A DNA stretch of 64,000 nucleotides, taken from Hymenopus coronatus. Taxonomy: Eukaryota > Arthropoda > Insecta > Mantodea > Hymenopodidae. Shown in pieces: positions 11,466 through 22,625 of the stretch (within the stretch, counting starts at the first letter, position 1; each line of letters begins with the position of its first letter). Location of the stretch: contig CM060884.1 of NCBI GenBank assembly GCA_030762935.1, positions 77,853,696 to 77,917,695 of the forward strand. The letters run 5' to 3'. Below the pieces are notes generated by a model that was given only the letters and a program-made list of their open reading frames with translations, searched no databases and was not told where the DNA came from. The translations under genes and the position numbers were made by a program.

Positions 11466-11509
11466 AGTTATTAATATCATGATATTGAATTTTCTGACTG
11501 GAATGCAGT

Positions 11510-11803
11510 CGCCCTCCGTGGTGTAATGGTTACCATGCTAACACGTCATGTACCCAAGGTCGCGGGTTCAAGCCCGGCGGAGAACGATAGCTTTTTTCGG
11601 GCGTAAAAGTCCTTAGCATGGCTTCCTTCGCAAGGGAAGTAAAGCCGTTGGTCCCGTGTCGTAGATTTACGGCACGTAAAAGAACCTGAAACCTGATACA
11701 GAGGCCTCTGAGCAAAATTAAGCGGTCTTTCACGCCCAGTATAGAATGGGACGCAGAGAGCTAGAGTAGTTAAAGAGCGTCCATAAATAACACGCCATTT
11801 CCA
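11510..11803 (+). mobile_element. tRNA-derived SINE (family B), copy 1, with target duplication
   Basis: tRNA-like head at 11511-11583 with TGGTGTAATGGTTACCATGC (A-box region) and GGTTCAAGCCC (B-box). The body contains GTAGATTTACGGCACGTAAA and ends CATAAATAACACGCC. It is flanked by an imperfect 20-bp direct repeat: TTTTCTGACTGGAATGCAGT at 11490-11509 and TTTTCTGGCTGGAATGTAGT at 11804-11823. This shows a retroposed insertion. Two more copies lie at 12672-12939 and 37039-37275. Confidence 0.85.
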
Positions 11804-11823
11804 TTTTCTGGCTGGAATGTAGT

Positions 11824-12453
11824 AAAAATAATGCAATTTTGTGTGCGTAGTTTGAAAATTGGATACACAGTTTCCATAATAATGTGTCCCTATGGTCTGG
11901 AATATTGTGTACATCGTCATTTAAAAAGCAGCAGCAGCAGCAGCTCCGCTCTGGTGGGGACTTGGAGAATCAATAACATAGCGTCGTGTTCTTTTTTCGT
12001 CGACTAGAATCGGAGAATACTCAAGTGACTGCTCTCGTCAATTCATGCAGTGATAAAACAAATATTGCTTTTCCAAGAATACTCTCCAATGAATAAGAAA
12101 CAAGACAACAGCGATGTAATGCTACCACAGAATATTAATGGAAAAGCGAATATCGAAGGGAATCGTTTCATACAATAGCTAATGTGAGAATAGGCAATGT
12201 TACCAACATTGGTTTTTGTTTCCATTGTGAGGCAGGTCGGAGAGAAAAGATGAATGTGCGTGTAGCGGATTGTTGGTTTGAAGGATGATACAGCCGTGCC
12301 AGGTTTATCAATGTCAGCTCGAGGGCCTCTGGGCAGAGCAACACTTGCGTCCCGAAATAAACTGCTGCTTAAGGGAATCGTAATTCCTTCCATGTTCATG
12401 TTTTAATTGCGTTTCGACTATCCCGCTCATTTTGGTATAATTTCAAAAATATG
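11824..12453. other. Unassigned spacer with (AGC)n tract and a diverged segment repeated downstream
   Basis: Holds a short AGC tandem at about 11927-11944 and an unrecognised 118-residue minus frame (12043-12399). The last part (about 12330-12450) recurs in the same orientation at about 13660-13800, with shared blocks such as ACTTGCGTCC, TTCATGTTTT and CTCATTT.GTATAA. This brackets HPE copy 4. Confidence 0.5.
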
Positions 12454-13593
12454 TGATGTGTTCCATTCACATGGCTTTCTCTACAACAAGTTATTGTTAA
12501 ACAGTGTATATCTCTATTTACTTCATCCTAATGTAGATAAACACTAGCAAAAATAGTCTTATCACTTGCTTCCTTGTAAGGAGAAGAGAAATAAGGGATT
12601 AGCATAGGTTAAAGTGATAGTCAAAAGCTGGTTGCTATGTGACTGAAGTTCCTTTGTTTGTATGGACAGCAAAAATGGCGTGTTATTTATGGACGCTCTT
12701 TACCTGCTGTGGTTCTCAGCGTCCCATTCTATATTGGGCGTGAAAGACAGCTTAATTTTTGCTCAGAGGCCTCTCAATCAGGCTTGAGGTTCTTTTACGT
12801 GCCGTAAATCTACGACACGGGACCCATGGCTTTACTTCCCTTCCGAAGGAAGCCATGCATCGTCCTCCGCCGGGTTTGAACCCGCGACCTTGGGTATATG
12901 AAGTTAGCATGGTAACCATTACACCACGGAGGGCGACGATGTATGGACAGCAGTTGACAAATTCCTGTATGAGAAAAATATAGGTTTTTAAAGCTGAAAC
13001 CAAAAACAAGGAATATTTGAAAAAGATCAACTCCACGAAAAAAAAGTATATAACATAAATGGTGTTTTAATGGGTTCCACATTTTCTGTTAAGTAATATT
13101 TGTTTCTCGCTTACGGTTTGCCAGTTATAAACATTTCGTAAAATTCATCCAGAATAAAGTGGTCTTCATAGGCTATTCCCAGGAAATTCAAAATATAAAC
13201 TTTTATTTATCACATAAATATTTTTGATATGCGATATTTTAGTTGCAACCGTTTAAGGCAATTTTGAGAAAATCAGAATTTTCTAAAAAGTTTCCTTGTA
13301 AATGGTAGTTGGGGGTGGGGGATTATTTTTTCTTGAAAATCTTCGTGTCACATCCCTGGAAGAAACTAAACTTAAATACCAAGTTTGGTATTTTACCGCC
13401 TTTTCGTTTTTGAGTTATTGTGTTCGTGTTCACAACACAGACACGGGGAATCTTTTTGTGAAAATGTTTTTTTTTTCATACAGAAGACCCTAAAACATAT
13501 ATTTCCGGCGAAATTTCGGTGTCGAATTTTTGGATGGAGTGCAATACCTTCTCTATACAGTATATATACATAGTACGTATAGAGAAAGTAAAA
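12454..13593 (+). mobile_element. HPE copy 4, interrupted by a SINE
   Basis: Complete copy: left end GATGTGTTCCATTCACATGG then CTTTCTCTAC; right hairpin end around TACATAGTACGTATAGAGAA at about 13550-13593. Removal of the SINE at 12672-12939 leaves a continuous element of normal length. Confidence 0.9.
12672..12939 (-). mobile_element. tRNA-derived SINE (family B), copy 2, inserted in HPE
   Basis: Same family as 11510-11803, on the opposite strand. A perfect 13-bp target duplication TGTATGGACAGCA flanks it at 12659-12671 and 12940-12952. One copy of this sequence is what HPE normally has here. The SINE therefore inserted after the HPE copy. Confidence 0.9.
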
Positions 13594-13902
13594 TGCTTTT
13601 ATTGGATTCAGAGTGGCCAAAACATAGAGGAAAGTAGCCCCTCTCTCTCTCTCTCTTGTGGGCACAGTAAGACTTGCGTCCAGATGTTACTGTTTAACGG
13701 GAATCCAAGTTCGATTTTCATAATTCTTTCCACATTCATGTTTTGATTGCACATGGATAAGTTAAATGTCCCACTCATTTCAGTATAACTTTCATAGAGG
13801 TATGTTAATTGTAAAAAATTATAAATATTGTTGTAAACAATCGTGTGTAGAAGTTTTGTTACAATCACCTGGTGAAAATATCAGTGTTAAAGAAGAGATA
13901 TG
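13594..13902. other. Spacer between HPE copies with (CT)n and a diverged duplicated segment
   Basis: Contains a CT microsatellite at about 13640-13659 and, at about 13660-13800, a diverged direct repeat of 12330-12450. No gene is seen. Confidence 0.5.
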
Positions 13903-14590
13903 TTTACTTTCTCTACACGTACTATGTACATAGTGTATAGAAAAAATGTTATACCGAGACTTCACCGGAAATGACGTTTTAGGGTCCCCTGTATCCAAAA
14001 AAAGAATGTATTTTCAAATAAAGGTGCGTGTGTCTGTCTGTGAACACGATAATTCAAAAACGAAGAGTCGGTAAAATACCAAACTTGGTATATAAGTTCA
14101 GTATCTTCGAAGGATGCGACACTAACATTTTGAGGAAAATCCCCCACCCCAAACTATCCTTTTCATAGAAACATTTTCATTTTAACAAAATTGACTCTAA
14201 GATTTTCATTAAAATATCGTACATTAAAGATATTTACCTGACAAACAAAATGTACATCCTGAATTTTCTGGAAATAACCTCTTAAGACTACTTTATTCTG
14301 GATGAATTTTGTTGGCTTTTGCATAAATAGAACACCATAAGAGATAGACAAAAACGTACAACAAAAATATAGATCTCGTTGAAACACTCAAGTTATATCA
14401 CATTCATTTTTTTTTTTTTTTTTCGTAGAGTTGACCATTTTTGAGGTTTTCCTTGTTATGTTTCAGTTTTAAAATTCTCGCATATGGGAATTTGGCAATG
14501 TAAGGAAACAGGTTTATCCACATGACAACCAGCTTTTAAAATACTTGAGTGTCGTTTTATCCTAGTGTATTCCTTTAATTCTCAGACGGA
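13903..14590 (-). mobile_element. HPE copy 5 (far end replaced by a retroelement fragment)
   Basis: Hairpin end on the left (TTTACTTTCTCTACACGTAC at 13903). HPE sequence runs to about 14590, with a T-tract at 14408-14423, then passes into the non-LTR fragment. The terminal GTAGAGAAAGTCATGTGAAT end is missing. Confidence 0.85.
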
Positions 14591-15050
14591 GTATTTGGTG
14601 AAAAATTAAGAACCGCCTCTGTGATGTTGTCAGATAGAAAATAATTGCGCAATGCACGGAGAAGGTGTTATTAGAAGCACAGTCTGGGCTAAAATCGGAG
14701 TAGGGTATGGAGCAATACATCAAAAAGGTACCGAACTCTATTAGAGAGGGGCTTCCGTGGATTAGACTAGGAGCATGGAGGAGCACGAACATTTCTGACG
14801 AGAATGGTACGAGAATCTGTCCCATTTGCGAGCAGGAAGAGTCGTGGACTCACATCTTGGCAAGATGTAGGGGTACGGAAGAATGGCGATTTACTGCGAT
14901 TCTTTACCACCGCGAATGTAGGGCTAGAAGTATGTTGGACGCTACTGGCAGGCACGGAAAACGTGGACGGGCTAGGTAAAGTTATACTTAAGGCAAGACA
15001 GCTGAGATCTGAGAAGGCTACCAATAGAGAAGGGGGGGGGGATAAGATCA
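14590..15050 (+). pseudogene. Non-LTR retrotransposon, C-terminal part of the RT polyprotein
   Basis: The frame from 14707 reads IRLGAW and then CPICEQEESWTHILARC followed by TEEWR. This C..C....H....C knuckle is typical of the C-terminal end of many arthropod non-LTR reverse-transcriptase ORFs. A shift near 14950 continues the homology-like tail LLAGTENVDGLGKVILKARQ in another frame. No RT catalytic motif lies upstream; the fragment is 5'-truncated, as is usual for target-primed insertions, and adjoins HPE copy 5. The clade cannot be named from this piece. The tail frame match is the weaker part of the call. Confidence 0.6.
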
Positions 15051-15354
15051 ACTAAACAAAAGTGACTACAATGTTTTACATACATATATATTATGTCATA
15101 CTTAGGTCATTGTTGTGCTATGCTTTTATATATTGTGTATATATTATGTGTATAAACTTCTTTTAATTGAATTTATCTATTATAAGAGGGCAAATTTATG
15201 CTTCTGAATAAGGTGTACGCTGTTTTAGATTTAAATTGCTGTATTTGAATATCTTTGTCTTTTTATTTTCGTGTTTGCTATTTTAATCCTTTGCTGTTGT
15301 TTTAATGTTGCTTTTTATTTTGTGTATTAGAAAAGCACGTACGGTTGTCCTTTA
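15051..15354. other. AT-rich spacer, nothing recognised
   Basis: Very AT-rich, with runs such as ATACATATATATTATGTC. It could be the untranslated tail of the preceding non-LTR fragment. No gene or structured RNA is seen. Confidence 0.4.
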
Positions 15355-15752
15355 TTTCTTAGGCTTTACCAGTTATTCAAAATCCAGCCACAATAAAGAG
15401 GTCATTAGAGGCTATTTCCAAGAAAATTCTAGATATATCTTTTATTTGTATGTAAATATTATTAATATCCGCCATTTTAATAACAATCGTTAGAGGCATT
15501 TTTGAGAAAATCAAAATTTTCGAAAACTTTTCAATGTAAAGGGTTGGGGAATTTTCCTCAGAATCTTCGTGTCATATCTCTGCAAGATACTAAACTTAAA
15601 GCTTACCGACTTTTCGTTTTTGAGTTACCGTGTTCACACACAGACGGACATATTTCTGAAACGTGTATTTCCGATGAAATCTGGCATCGAGGGTGGAATG
15701 CAATACGTTCTCTATGTATGTTGTACTGTGTGGAGAAAGTAATAAAAACTGC
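15355..15752 (+). mobile_element. HPE copy 6 (5'-truncated)
   Basis: Starts inside the element (TACCAGTTATTCAAAATCCA) and runs to a degraded hairpin end at about 15705-15752. The 180-residue frame at 15502-16044 that overlaps it is accidental. Confidence 0.75.
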
Positions 15753-16058
15753 TCTTTATTACTGCAACAAACAACTTTCATACTCTGATTGCAAATGCTG
15801 TAAATTTTGCTTTCCATATTCGCTACTGCTGTATTTTCCGCTGAAACTTCTGAACTCTCTGCGAAGCTCATTTTCTCCTTTTTATAGCTGTCGATCACGT
15901 GACAGGAAACTTCCAGAAGCAGTCGCAGGTGTCACAAACTTTCGCAAGTATAACAATGCGCGGCTTCGATGCCAACAGTATAGGTCTTACTCAGGTGTAA
16001 CAATGCTTGGCAGCAATCCTCTAAGACAAGCTGCGCGGTGTTAACGGCCGCAGGGCAT
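15753..16058. other. Unassigned spacer before the mariner remnant
   Basis: No family recognised. It may contain the 5' part of the mariner-like element that becomes readable at 16059, but I see no terminal inverted repeat. Confidence 0.4.
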
Positions 16059-16345
16059 ATGAAGTCTGTAGTATGGTTTTTGAACGCAAAGAATGTTAAG
16101 CCAGCTAAAATTAATGGCACCTGTACAGATTTACGTGAAAATATGGTAGATGAAATGGTGAGAAAATAGGTTAGGCAATTCAAAGATGGACTATACAATT
16201 TTTATGACGAAGCATGGAGGGGTGGCCTTCAATTGTCACGGAGAGTTTGGTTGAACAAATGAATGAGACAATTCGCGAAAATAGACGCTTGACAATAACA
16301 ATGTTTTGTGCTGTGTTTCCACAAAGCACGGAGCAGCGGCTGTCT
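16059..16345 (+). pseudogene. Mariner-like transposase, N-terminal helix-turn-helix remnant
   Basis: From ATG at 16059 the frame reads MKSVVWFLNAKNVKPAKING, an in-frame stop at 16167, then VRQFKDGLYNFYDEAWRGG. A frameshift leads to WPSIVTESLVEQMNETIREN and RRLTITMF. This order (R.FLNAKG-like helix, W.R.F..GR..V.DE.R.GRPS linker, VT..LV......IRENRR second helix-turn-helix) is the DNA-binding half of mariner-type transposases. It ends at about 16345, close to HPE copy 7. The catalytic DDD half is absent here; a C-terminal piece of a mariner-like transposase lies far away at 40347-40605 and need not be the same element. Confidence 0.7.
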
Positions 16346-16361
16346 TCACTGGCGGCAACGT

Positions 16362-17232
16362 TTTACTTTCTCTGCACGTACTATGTACATAGTGTATAGA
16401 AGAAGTATTGTATTCCACACAAAAATTCGATACCGAGATGTCATTGAAAATTCATGTTTTAAGACACCCTGTATAAAAAAAACATTTTTACAAAAAAAGT
16501 CCGTATGTGTATGTGTGTGTGTGAGTGTCTGTATCTATGTGTGTGTGAGTGTCTGTATCTGTGAAAAGATCGTTAAATACCAAACTTGATATTTAGATTT
16601 GGTATCTTCCATGGGTGCGACACGAAGATTGTCAAGAACCCCCCCCCCCCCCCACCACAAACTGCCCTTTACATGGAAAAATTATCAAACATTTTTAATT
16701 TCTAAAAAGTAGCTCTAACTATTTTGATTAAAATCTCGTATATTAAACATATTTACATCCCAAATAATATGTATATCCTGAATTATCTGGGAATAGTCTC
16801 TGAAGACTACCTTATTCTGGATGAATTTTGTATAATTACGGAATTTTGTATAATTGGCAAACCGTAAGACATAAAGAAAAACTTACTGAATAGAAAATGT
16901 AGATCATATTAAAACACACAATTTATGATATATACATTTTTTTCATGGAGTGGATCGTTTTTGAGATATTCCTTGTTTTTCGTTTTAGCTTTAAAAAACT
17001 TATGGTTTTCTCATTCAGGACTCGTGTCCATATAAACAAAGGAACTTCAGTCACATAGCAACCAACTTTTGACTATCACTTTAATCTTTGGTACTCCCTT
17101 GTTTCGCAAGTAATAAGACCATTACTGGTAATTTTTTCCTCGATTGGCGAGAAACAGATAGAAGAATAAGTTTTTTAACAATAATTTGTTGCAGAGGTTG
17201 AGAAAGTCATGTGAATGGAGCAGATCAATTTT
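16362..17232 (-). mobile_element. HPE copy 7 (complete; good reference copy)
   Basis: Complete element of about 870 bp. The left end is TTTTACTTTCTCTGCACGTA with the palindrome TACTATGTACATAGTGTA; the right end is GAGAAAGTCATGTGAATGGA. Inside are a (GT)n tract (16505-16560), a run of C at 16639-16653, and conserved blocks such as CTGAATTATCTGGGAATAGT. No open frame is shared with other copies, so the element is presumably mobilised by proteins made elsewhere. Confidence 0.9.
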
Positions 17233-17683
17233 TTATCAAGAGGGCTTACAAAAGTTTATTCGTAAAATAGATTAAGGAATGCTCTTCTTTTACTTTACAA
17301 TATTAGATATGTATTGTTATGAAAGCTATTGTAAATGTAAGCAGCATTCTATGTACAATACATAGTTATTGTAACACCCTGAGCTGAGGGTTTGCTGCAG
17401 TGAAGCTGCTCCGGAAACAAAACCTAGCTTATTATTTTGCATATTACTCAGGCGAGGAACGCCGAGCCTGTTGGGGCGGATTAACACATTGAGTGCTGTA
17501 AGCCGGTTAAGGTAGCGGACCAACATATTGATACACCTCGCGGCAATATTTACCAGCTTTAAAGAACTTATTTGATGGAGAGCGTGCATTGCATGACGGA
17601 GTATGCATTCAAAGTTTTAAATGCAAGAAAAGACACACAGTCACCAGAGTGTCTGTTGCGTGTGAAGGTATATTAATTGCTAA
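17233..17683. other. Unassigned spacer
   Basis: An 87-residue minus frame (17326-17589) is not recognised. No repeat shared within the window. Confidence 0.4.
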
Positions 17684-18030
17684 ACATCTGATTGTGTTAT
17701 ATTCACATGACTTTCTCAAATTATTGTTAAAAAGACAATATATCTCATGATAATCGAGATAAATATTAACAGAAATGCTTTCTTGCAAGCAGAAGGGAAA
17801 TAAGGGAATACACCAGGCTAAACCGACAGTCAAATGTTTTAACAGCTGGTTGCCATGGGGATAAACCCGTTTCTTTGCATTGATAGGAGTTGACAAATTC
17901 CTGTATGTGAAAAGTTTAAGCATTTTAAAGCTGAAAAAATAACAAGGAATGTCTCAAAAACGATCAACTCTAGGAAAAAAATGCATATAATATGAATTTT
18001 ATGTTTCAACGAAATGCTTAGCAGAAATTG
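17684..18030 (+). mobile_element. HPE copy 8 (left part only)
   Basis: Starts with the normal left end (ATCTGATTGTGTTATATTCA, then CATGACTTTCTC) and stops after the AATTTTATGTTTCAACG segment. It is followed by a short stretch and then a new HPE start. Confidence 0.75.
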
Positions 18031-18065
18031 TCTTATTACTTGGTGAAATAAATAGAATGACAAAA

Positions 18066-18800
18066 AATCTAAAGAGTTACATTCACATGACGTCCTCTAG
18101 CTGTTCGGTAAATAAACCTTTTATTCAAAACATTAATCTGTTGTCAACATCATGTTAATCAAAATAAACATAAGCAGAATTAGTCTTACTTGTAAGCAGA
18201 AGGGAAATAAGAAAATGCACAGGCTAAAGCGATAGTCGCGCCATAAAAAGCCAGTCGCTATGTGAAACAATTGAAATTCCAATGTCTTTGCTTTCCAGGA
18301 GTAAATAAACGAGAAACGAGAAGAAGTAGGTCTTTCCGTTTGAGAAAAGTTTAAGTGGCTAAAATTGAAACCACCAATCCGAAATATCTCAAAAACGGTT
18401 AACTCTACAAAACAACTGTATACTGCATAAATTGTGTGTTTTAATGAGACCTACGTTTTTCTTTTGCAGTAAGTTTTTGTATATCTCTTACGGTTTACCT
18501 GTTATGCAAAAGTCATCCATAATAAAGATGTGTTAGTTCTATTCCCAGAAAATTCAAGATATACATTTTATTTGTCAGAAACATGTCTTAAACTTACCGT
18601 ATTTTAAGTAAAATCGTTACACCAATTTTTGAGAAAATCAAAATTTTCGAAAAATGTGTCACCTAAAGTGTAGTTGGGAGATTTTCTTGAAACTCTTCGA
18701 GTCGCAACCCAGGAATAAGTTCCAAGGTTAGTAATTACCGTCTTTGAGCTAAACTGCGCACAGACACGGACGGACATTTTCATTTGTACAAAAGGAAACA
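18066..18800 (+). mobile_element. HPE copy 9 (hairpin end missing)
   Basis: Left end of a variant subtype (TTACATTCACATGACGTCCT, then CTAGCTGTTCGG), also seen at 28788. HPE blocks can be followed to about 18800, where the hairpin end should begin but does not. Confidence 0.75.
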
Positions 18801-18931
18801 TAGTTAGCTTTTAAATAACAGAATAATTGTATGTATATATTAGTAAATGGACTTAAATTCATACGCCAAAAGAATTCATAAGATCAGACAAAAGAAATCA
18901 GCTTTCATTGTTAAGAGATGAGATTTTGTTT
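18801..18931. other. Short AT-rich spacer
   Basis: Nothing recognised between HPE copies 9 and 10. Confidence 0.4.
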
Positions 18932-19808
18932 TTTACTTTCTCTACATGCAGTATGTACGTACTGTATAGAGAAGGTATTGCACTCCACCCAAAAATTTGA
19001 TACCGAGATTTCACCGGAAATATATGTTTTAGGGTCCGCTGTATAAAAAAGAAGCATTTTCAGAAAAAGGTCCACGCGCGCGTGTGTGTGTGTCTATCCG
19101 TGTGCCTGTGAACACAATAGTTCAAAAATGAAAAGTCGGTAAAATACCAAACTTGGTATTTAAGTTTACTATCTTCCAGGGATGAGATACGATGATTTTG
19201 AGAAATATCTCCCCAACCCAAACTTCCCTTTACATGGAACTTTTTCGATAATTTTGATTTTCTCAAAAATGGCTCTAACGATTTTGATTAAAATTTCGTA
19301 TATTTAAGATATTTACACAACAAACAAAATGTATATCTTGAATTTTCTAGGAATAGCCTATGAAGACTACTCTATTCTGGATGAATTTTACGGAATTTTG
19401 CATAACTGCTAAAGCGTAAGAGATGGATTAAAACTTCACACAAAAATATAGAGCACGTTAAAACACACAATTTATGCAATATACATTTTCTTCGTGGAGT
19501 TGATCATTTTTGAGATATTCCTTATTTTGGGTTTCAGCTTTAAAAAAACTTATACTTTTCTCATACAGGAATTTGTCAACTGCTGTCCATACAAACAAAG
19601 GAACTTCAGTCACATAGCAACCAGCTTTTGATTATCACTTTAACCTATGATACTCCCTTATTTCCCTTCTACTTACAAGGAAGCAAGTAATAAGACTCTT
19701 TCTGCAATTTTTTTCTCGATTAGCATGAAGTAAATAGAAGCATTAGCTTTTTGACAATATTTTGTTGAAGAGATGTAGAGAAAGTCATGTGAACGGATCA
19801 CATCTGAT
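18932..19808 (-). mobile_element. HPE copy 10 (complete)
   Basis: About 877 bp with both ends: hairpin end TTTTACTTTCTCTACATGCA at left, GTAGAGAAAGTCATGTGAAC at right. (GT)n at about 19081-19092. With copy 7 it gives the clearest view of the whole element. Confidence 0.9.
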
Positions 19809-20500
19809 TTTTATACACGTTCTGCCAAAATTTTGAAATAGAGATTAAATAAGTATGATAATTCAGTAATCAAATTATTGAAATATCACCGCGTAAATTA
19901 TTGAAACAATTTACATATCTACACAATTGAATAAAATATGGCATTCGCATTGTAGCAAAGGTCTTTGTTCACTCAAAATATGGTAACAAATAAAGCTATA
20001 AATTCACGCTACAAATAAACTCCCTCGACGCGTAGAAACTTTACAGGTGCACTCCATCCACGGCACGAAAATGACGTCACATATTAGGGGAGAGTGGGGT
20101 GACGGCGGACAGTCAACTTTCGAACAGCTTAGAGAAGGAGTTTAAAAGTGATATTTTTATGTGAATCGTTAGTTCCGTTCTTTACCTTAATATATACCAA
20201 GAGGAGCTTTATTTAAGCAATTATTTCTTACCTTAATGATTCGAAATTCTAATTGCTGTCACTGACCGGAATTACCCACACACGCGGATAATGCCGGTAG
20301 CTATATTCAAACCTGTTATTTAGGTTTAAAAATCTTTGAAATATATATAAAAGAACACTTTATTTTAGAACTTCAGTTTAACAATATAGCAGTATAATAA
20401 TCTCTGCCGTGGAATTACGAACATGGGTTGATCGTAGTACACGCCACTGTTATGTTCTTACTTCGCTCCCATTTGGACACAGTGGCTACCCTTGAAGGTA
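19809..20500. other. Unassigned AT-rich spacer
   Basis: No gene, tRNA-like sequence or shared repeat recognised. About 20085-20110 (GAGAGTGGGGTGACGGCGGA) is a local G-rich stretch without an obvious role. Confidence 0.4.
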
Positions 20501-20504
20501 TGAA

Positions 20505-21124
20505 CAGGAGCTGACAAATTCCCGTTTCAGAAAAGCGTATTTTTTAAAGCTGAAACCAAAAACAAGGAATATCTCAAAAACAACCAACTCCACGAAAAAA
20601 AATTATATAAATTGTGTGTTATAATGTGCTCTACATTTTTTGTGCGGTAAGCTTTTGTCCATCTCTTGCGGTTTGCCAGTTATGCAAAGTTACGTAAAAT
20701 TCATCTAGAATAAAGTAGTTTTCAGAGGCTATTTCCAGAAAATTGAAGTTAAACATGTTTTTTGTCAGGTAAATATCTGTAATATACGATATGTTATTCA
20801 AAAGCGTTAGAGCCATTTTTGGTAAAATTAAACTTTCGAAATTTTTCCATGTAAAGGGCAGTTGGAGGTGGGGGATTTTCTTGAAAATCTTCGTGTTGCA
20901 TCCCTGGAAGATACCAAACTTTAATACGAAGTTTGGTATTTTAGCGACTTTTCGTTTTTGAGTTATCGTGTTTACAGACATACACACACACATATGGACC
21001 TTTTTGTAAAAATGTCTTTTTTGGATTCAGGGGGACCCAAAACATATATGTGGGTGAATTCTTGGTATTGAAGTTTTGGGTGCAATACAACACTATGTAT
21101 AGTGCGTGCAGAGAAAGTAAAAAC
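20505..21124 (+). mobile_element. HPE copy 11 (5'-truncated)
   Basis: Starts at the GAGCTGACAAATTCCCGTTT segment and runs to a reduced hairpin end (CACTATGTATAGTGCGTGCA, then GAGAAAGT) at about 21090-21124. Minus-strand frames here are shadows of the repeat. Confidence 0.85.
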
Positions 21125-22345
21125 ATCATATGAATGTAACATAATGGTCATCCTATGACCATGAACTTTTAAAAATATCTCACATCAACATACTTTTAGA
21201 AAAATGTGGCTTACAACGAAATGTGCAATGAAAGCTTTTGATAATATCACGATATGATAAAGCAAAACATGCGAGGCAGAGGATTGCCACTTCAGTATGA
21301 AAGTGCTTTTACATTGTAATTTCCCCAAAGTAAATATCCACCTGTTGAACCAAATTAAACCTTCCATGTTTTGTCAGCAATGAGCAAATATTCCCTGCAT
21401 TTTGTCGCTAAAATAAAGGTAAATTAAAAGCGATAATCGGCTGGTTATAAACTTCTCTCGCCATGTTTTACCTTCAGGGTATGTCGTGCAACAGTATATT
21501 AACACGTTTTCCTTTTCATTATTTTAAACATTAATTTGCACATGTTTGATATTTGCTTCAGTAAGGGAATGACGGTCGCTTAAGAGCTGCAGCCCCCCCC
21601 CCAAAGAGAGGTTCGATTTTTTCTGTAAATTGGTATATTATCATTAGTAGTATTTACTAACTGTGCACATACATTTACGACGCTAAGTAGTGTTAATAAT
21701 TCAAAATTAATATAAATGTCACTGGCCGTTATTGCCAGCTTGTGCAGGTCGCTAAGATACAGTGACGTAAAATAGACAAGTCATGTCTGTCACCCTCTCC
21801 ACTTCTGCTGGGCCAGCAGCACTTTTTGGCACTAACGAGGGTGCTCAGCGGAACCTCACCATCCCTATTCATTTCCATAATTCCGAACTATCCTACCCAT
21901 TCCCGCACTTCACCTAATGGAAAAACAAGCCATTCTCTCTGCCTTCCAAATCTCTTTCTGTCTCCCCTTTCAAAAAAAAAAAAAAAAGGCTGTATGTACG
22001 CTGGTGTATTGTTGGTTCTTGAATATATGACATTCTTATGCGAAAAAGTGCAGTTACCGCATTAGTTCATGTGCAAGTTTTATATCGCGTAACAGTGAAG
22101 TAAGCGATAACTATTACTGGCAATGAGAAGAAATAGCGTATGTCTACAGGAACTATGTCGGGAGTCGCTCGACGGATTATTGCCTCAATAATAACAAGAA
22201 TCAATAAAGAGCATCAATTCTGAGGAATCTCAGTGAGTCTAGCCAGTGTGACGTTCTTCCTGCTCGCAGTGAGAGTCGAGTCTCTGTGTTCTAATATTGA
22301 TGAGCTTAGCCGGCGCATCACCGAGCATCAAGGAGGTATGTACAC
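21125..22345. other. Unassigned 1.2 kb
   Basis: No gene recognised. A 16-base A-run at about 21971-21986 follows the pyrimidine-rich CTTTCTGTCTCCCCTTTC and could be the tail of an old retroposon on the plus strand, but no coding homology or tRNA head is visible upstream. A C-run lies at about 21593-21601. Confidence 0.35.
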
Positions 22346-22625
22346 ACTTGTTACTGTCTATATACGTACTAGGTACATAGTGTATAGAGAAGGCAATGCA
22401 CCCAAAAATTCAATACCGAGGTTTCACTGGAAATATGTATTTCGGGACCCCCTGAATCCAAAAAAAGCATTTTGAGAAAGAAAGTTTGTGTATCTGTGAA
22501 CACGATAATTAAAAACGAAAAGTCTAAACTCATTTTTTGTCTATTATTATTAAGTAGACAGAAGAATAAGCTTGTTGACAATTTATTGTAGAGATGTAGG
22601 AAAAGTCATGTGAATGAAACATATC
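22346..22625 (-). mobile_element. HPE copy 12, internally deleted (about 280 bp)
   Basis: Both ends are present: the palindrome TACGTACTAGGTACATAGTG at left and GTAGGAAAAGTCATGTGAAT at right. About 600 bp of the middle is missing, giving a short MITE-like derivative. Confidence 0.8.

Noticed and set aside
15502..16044. 180-residue plus-strand ORF
   Set aside because: Its first half is HPE sequence that is non-coding in all other copies; no domain seen.
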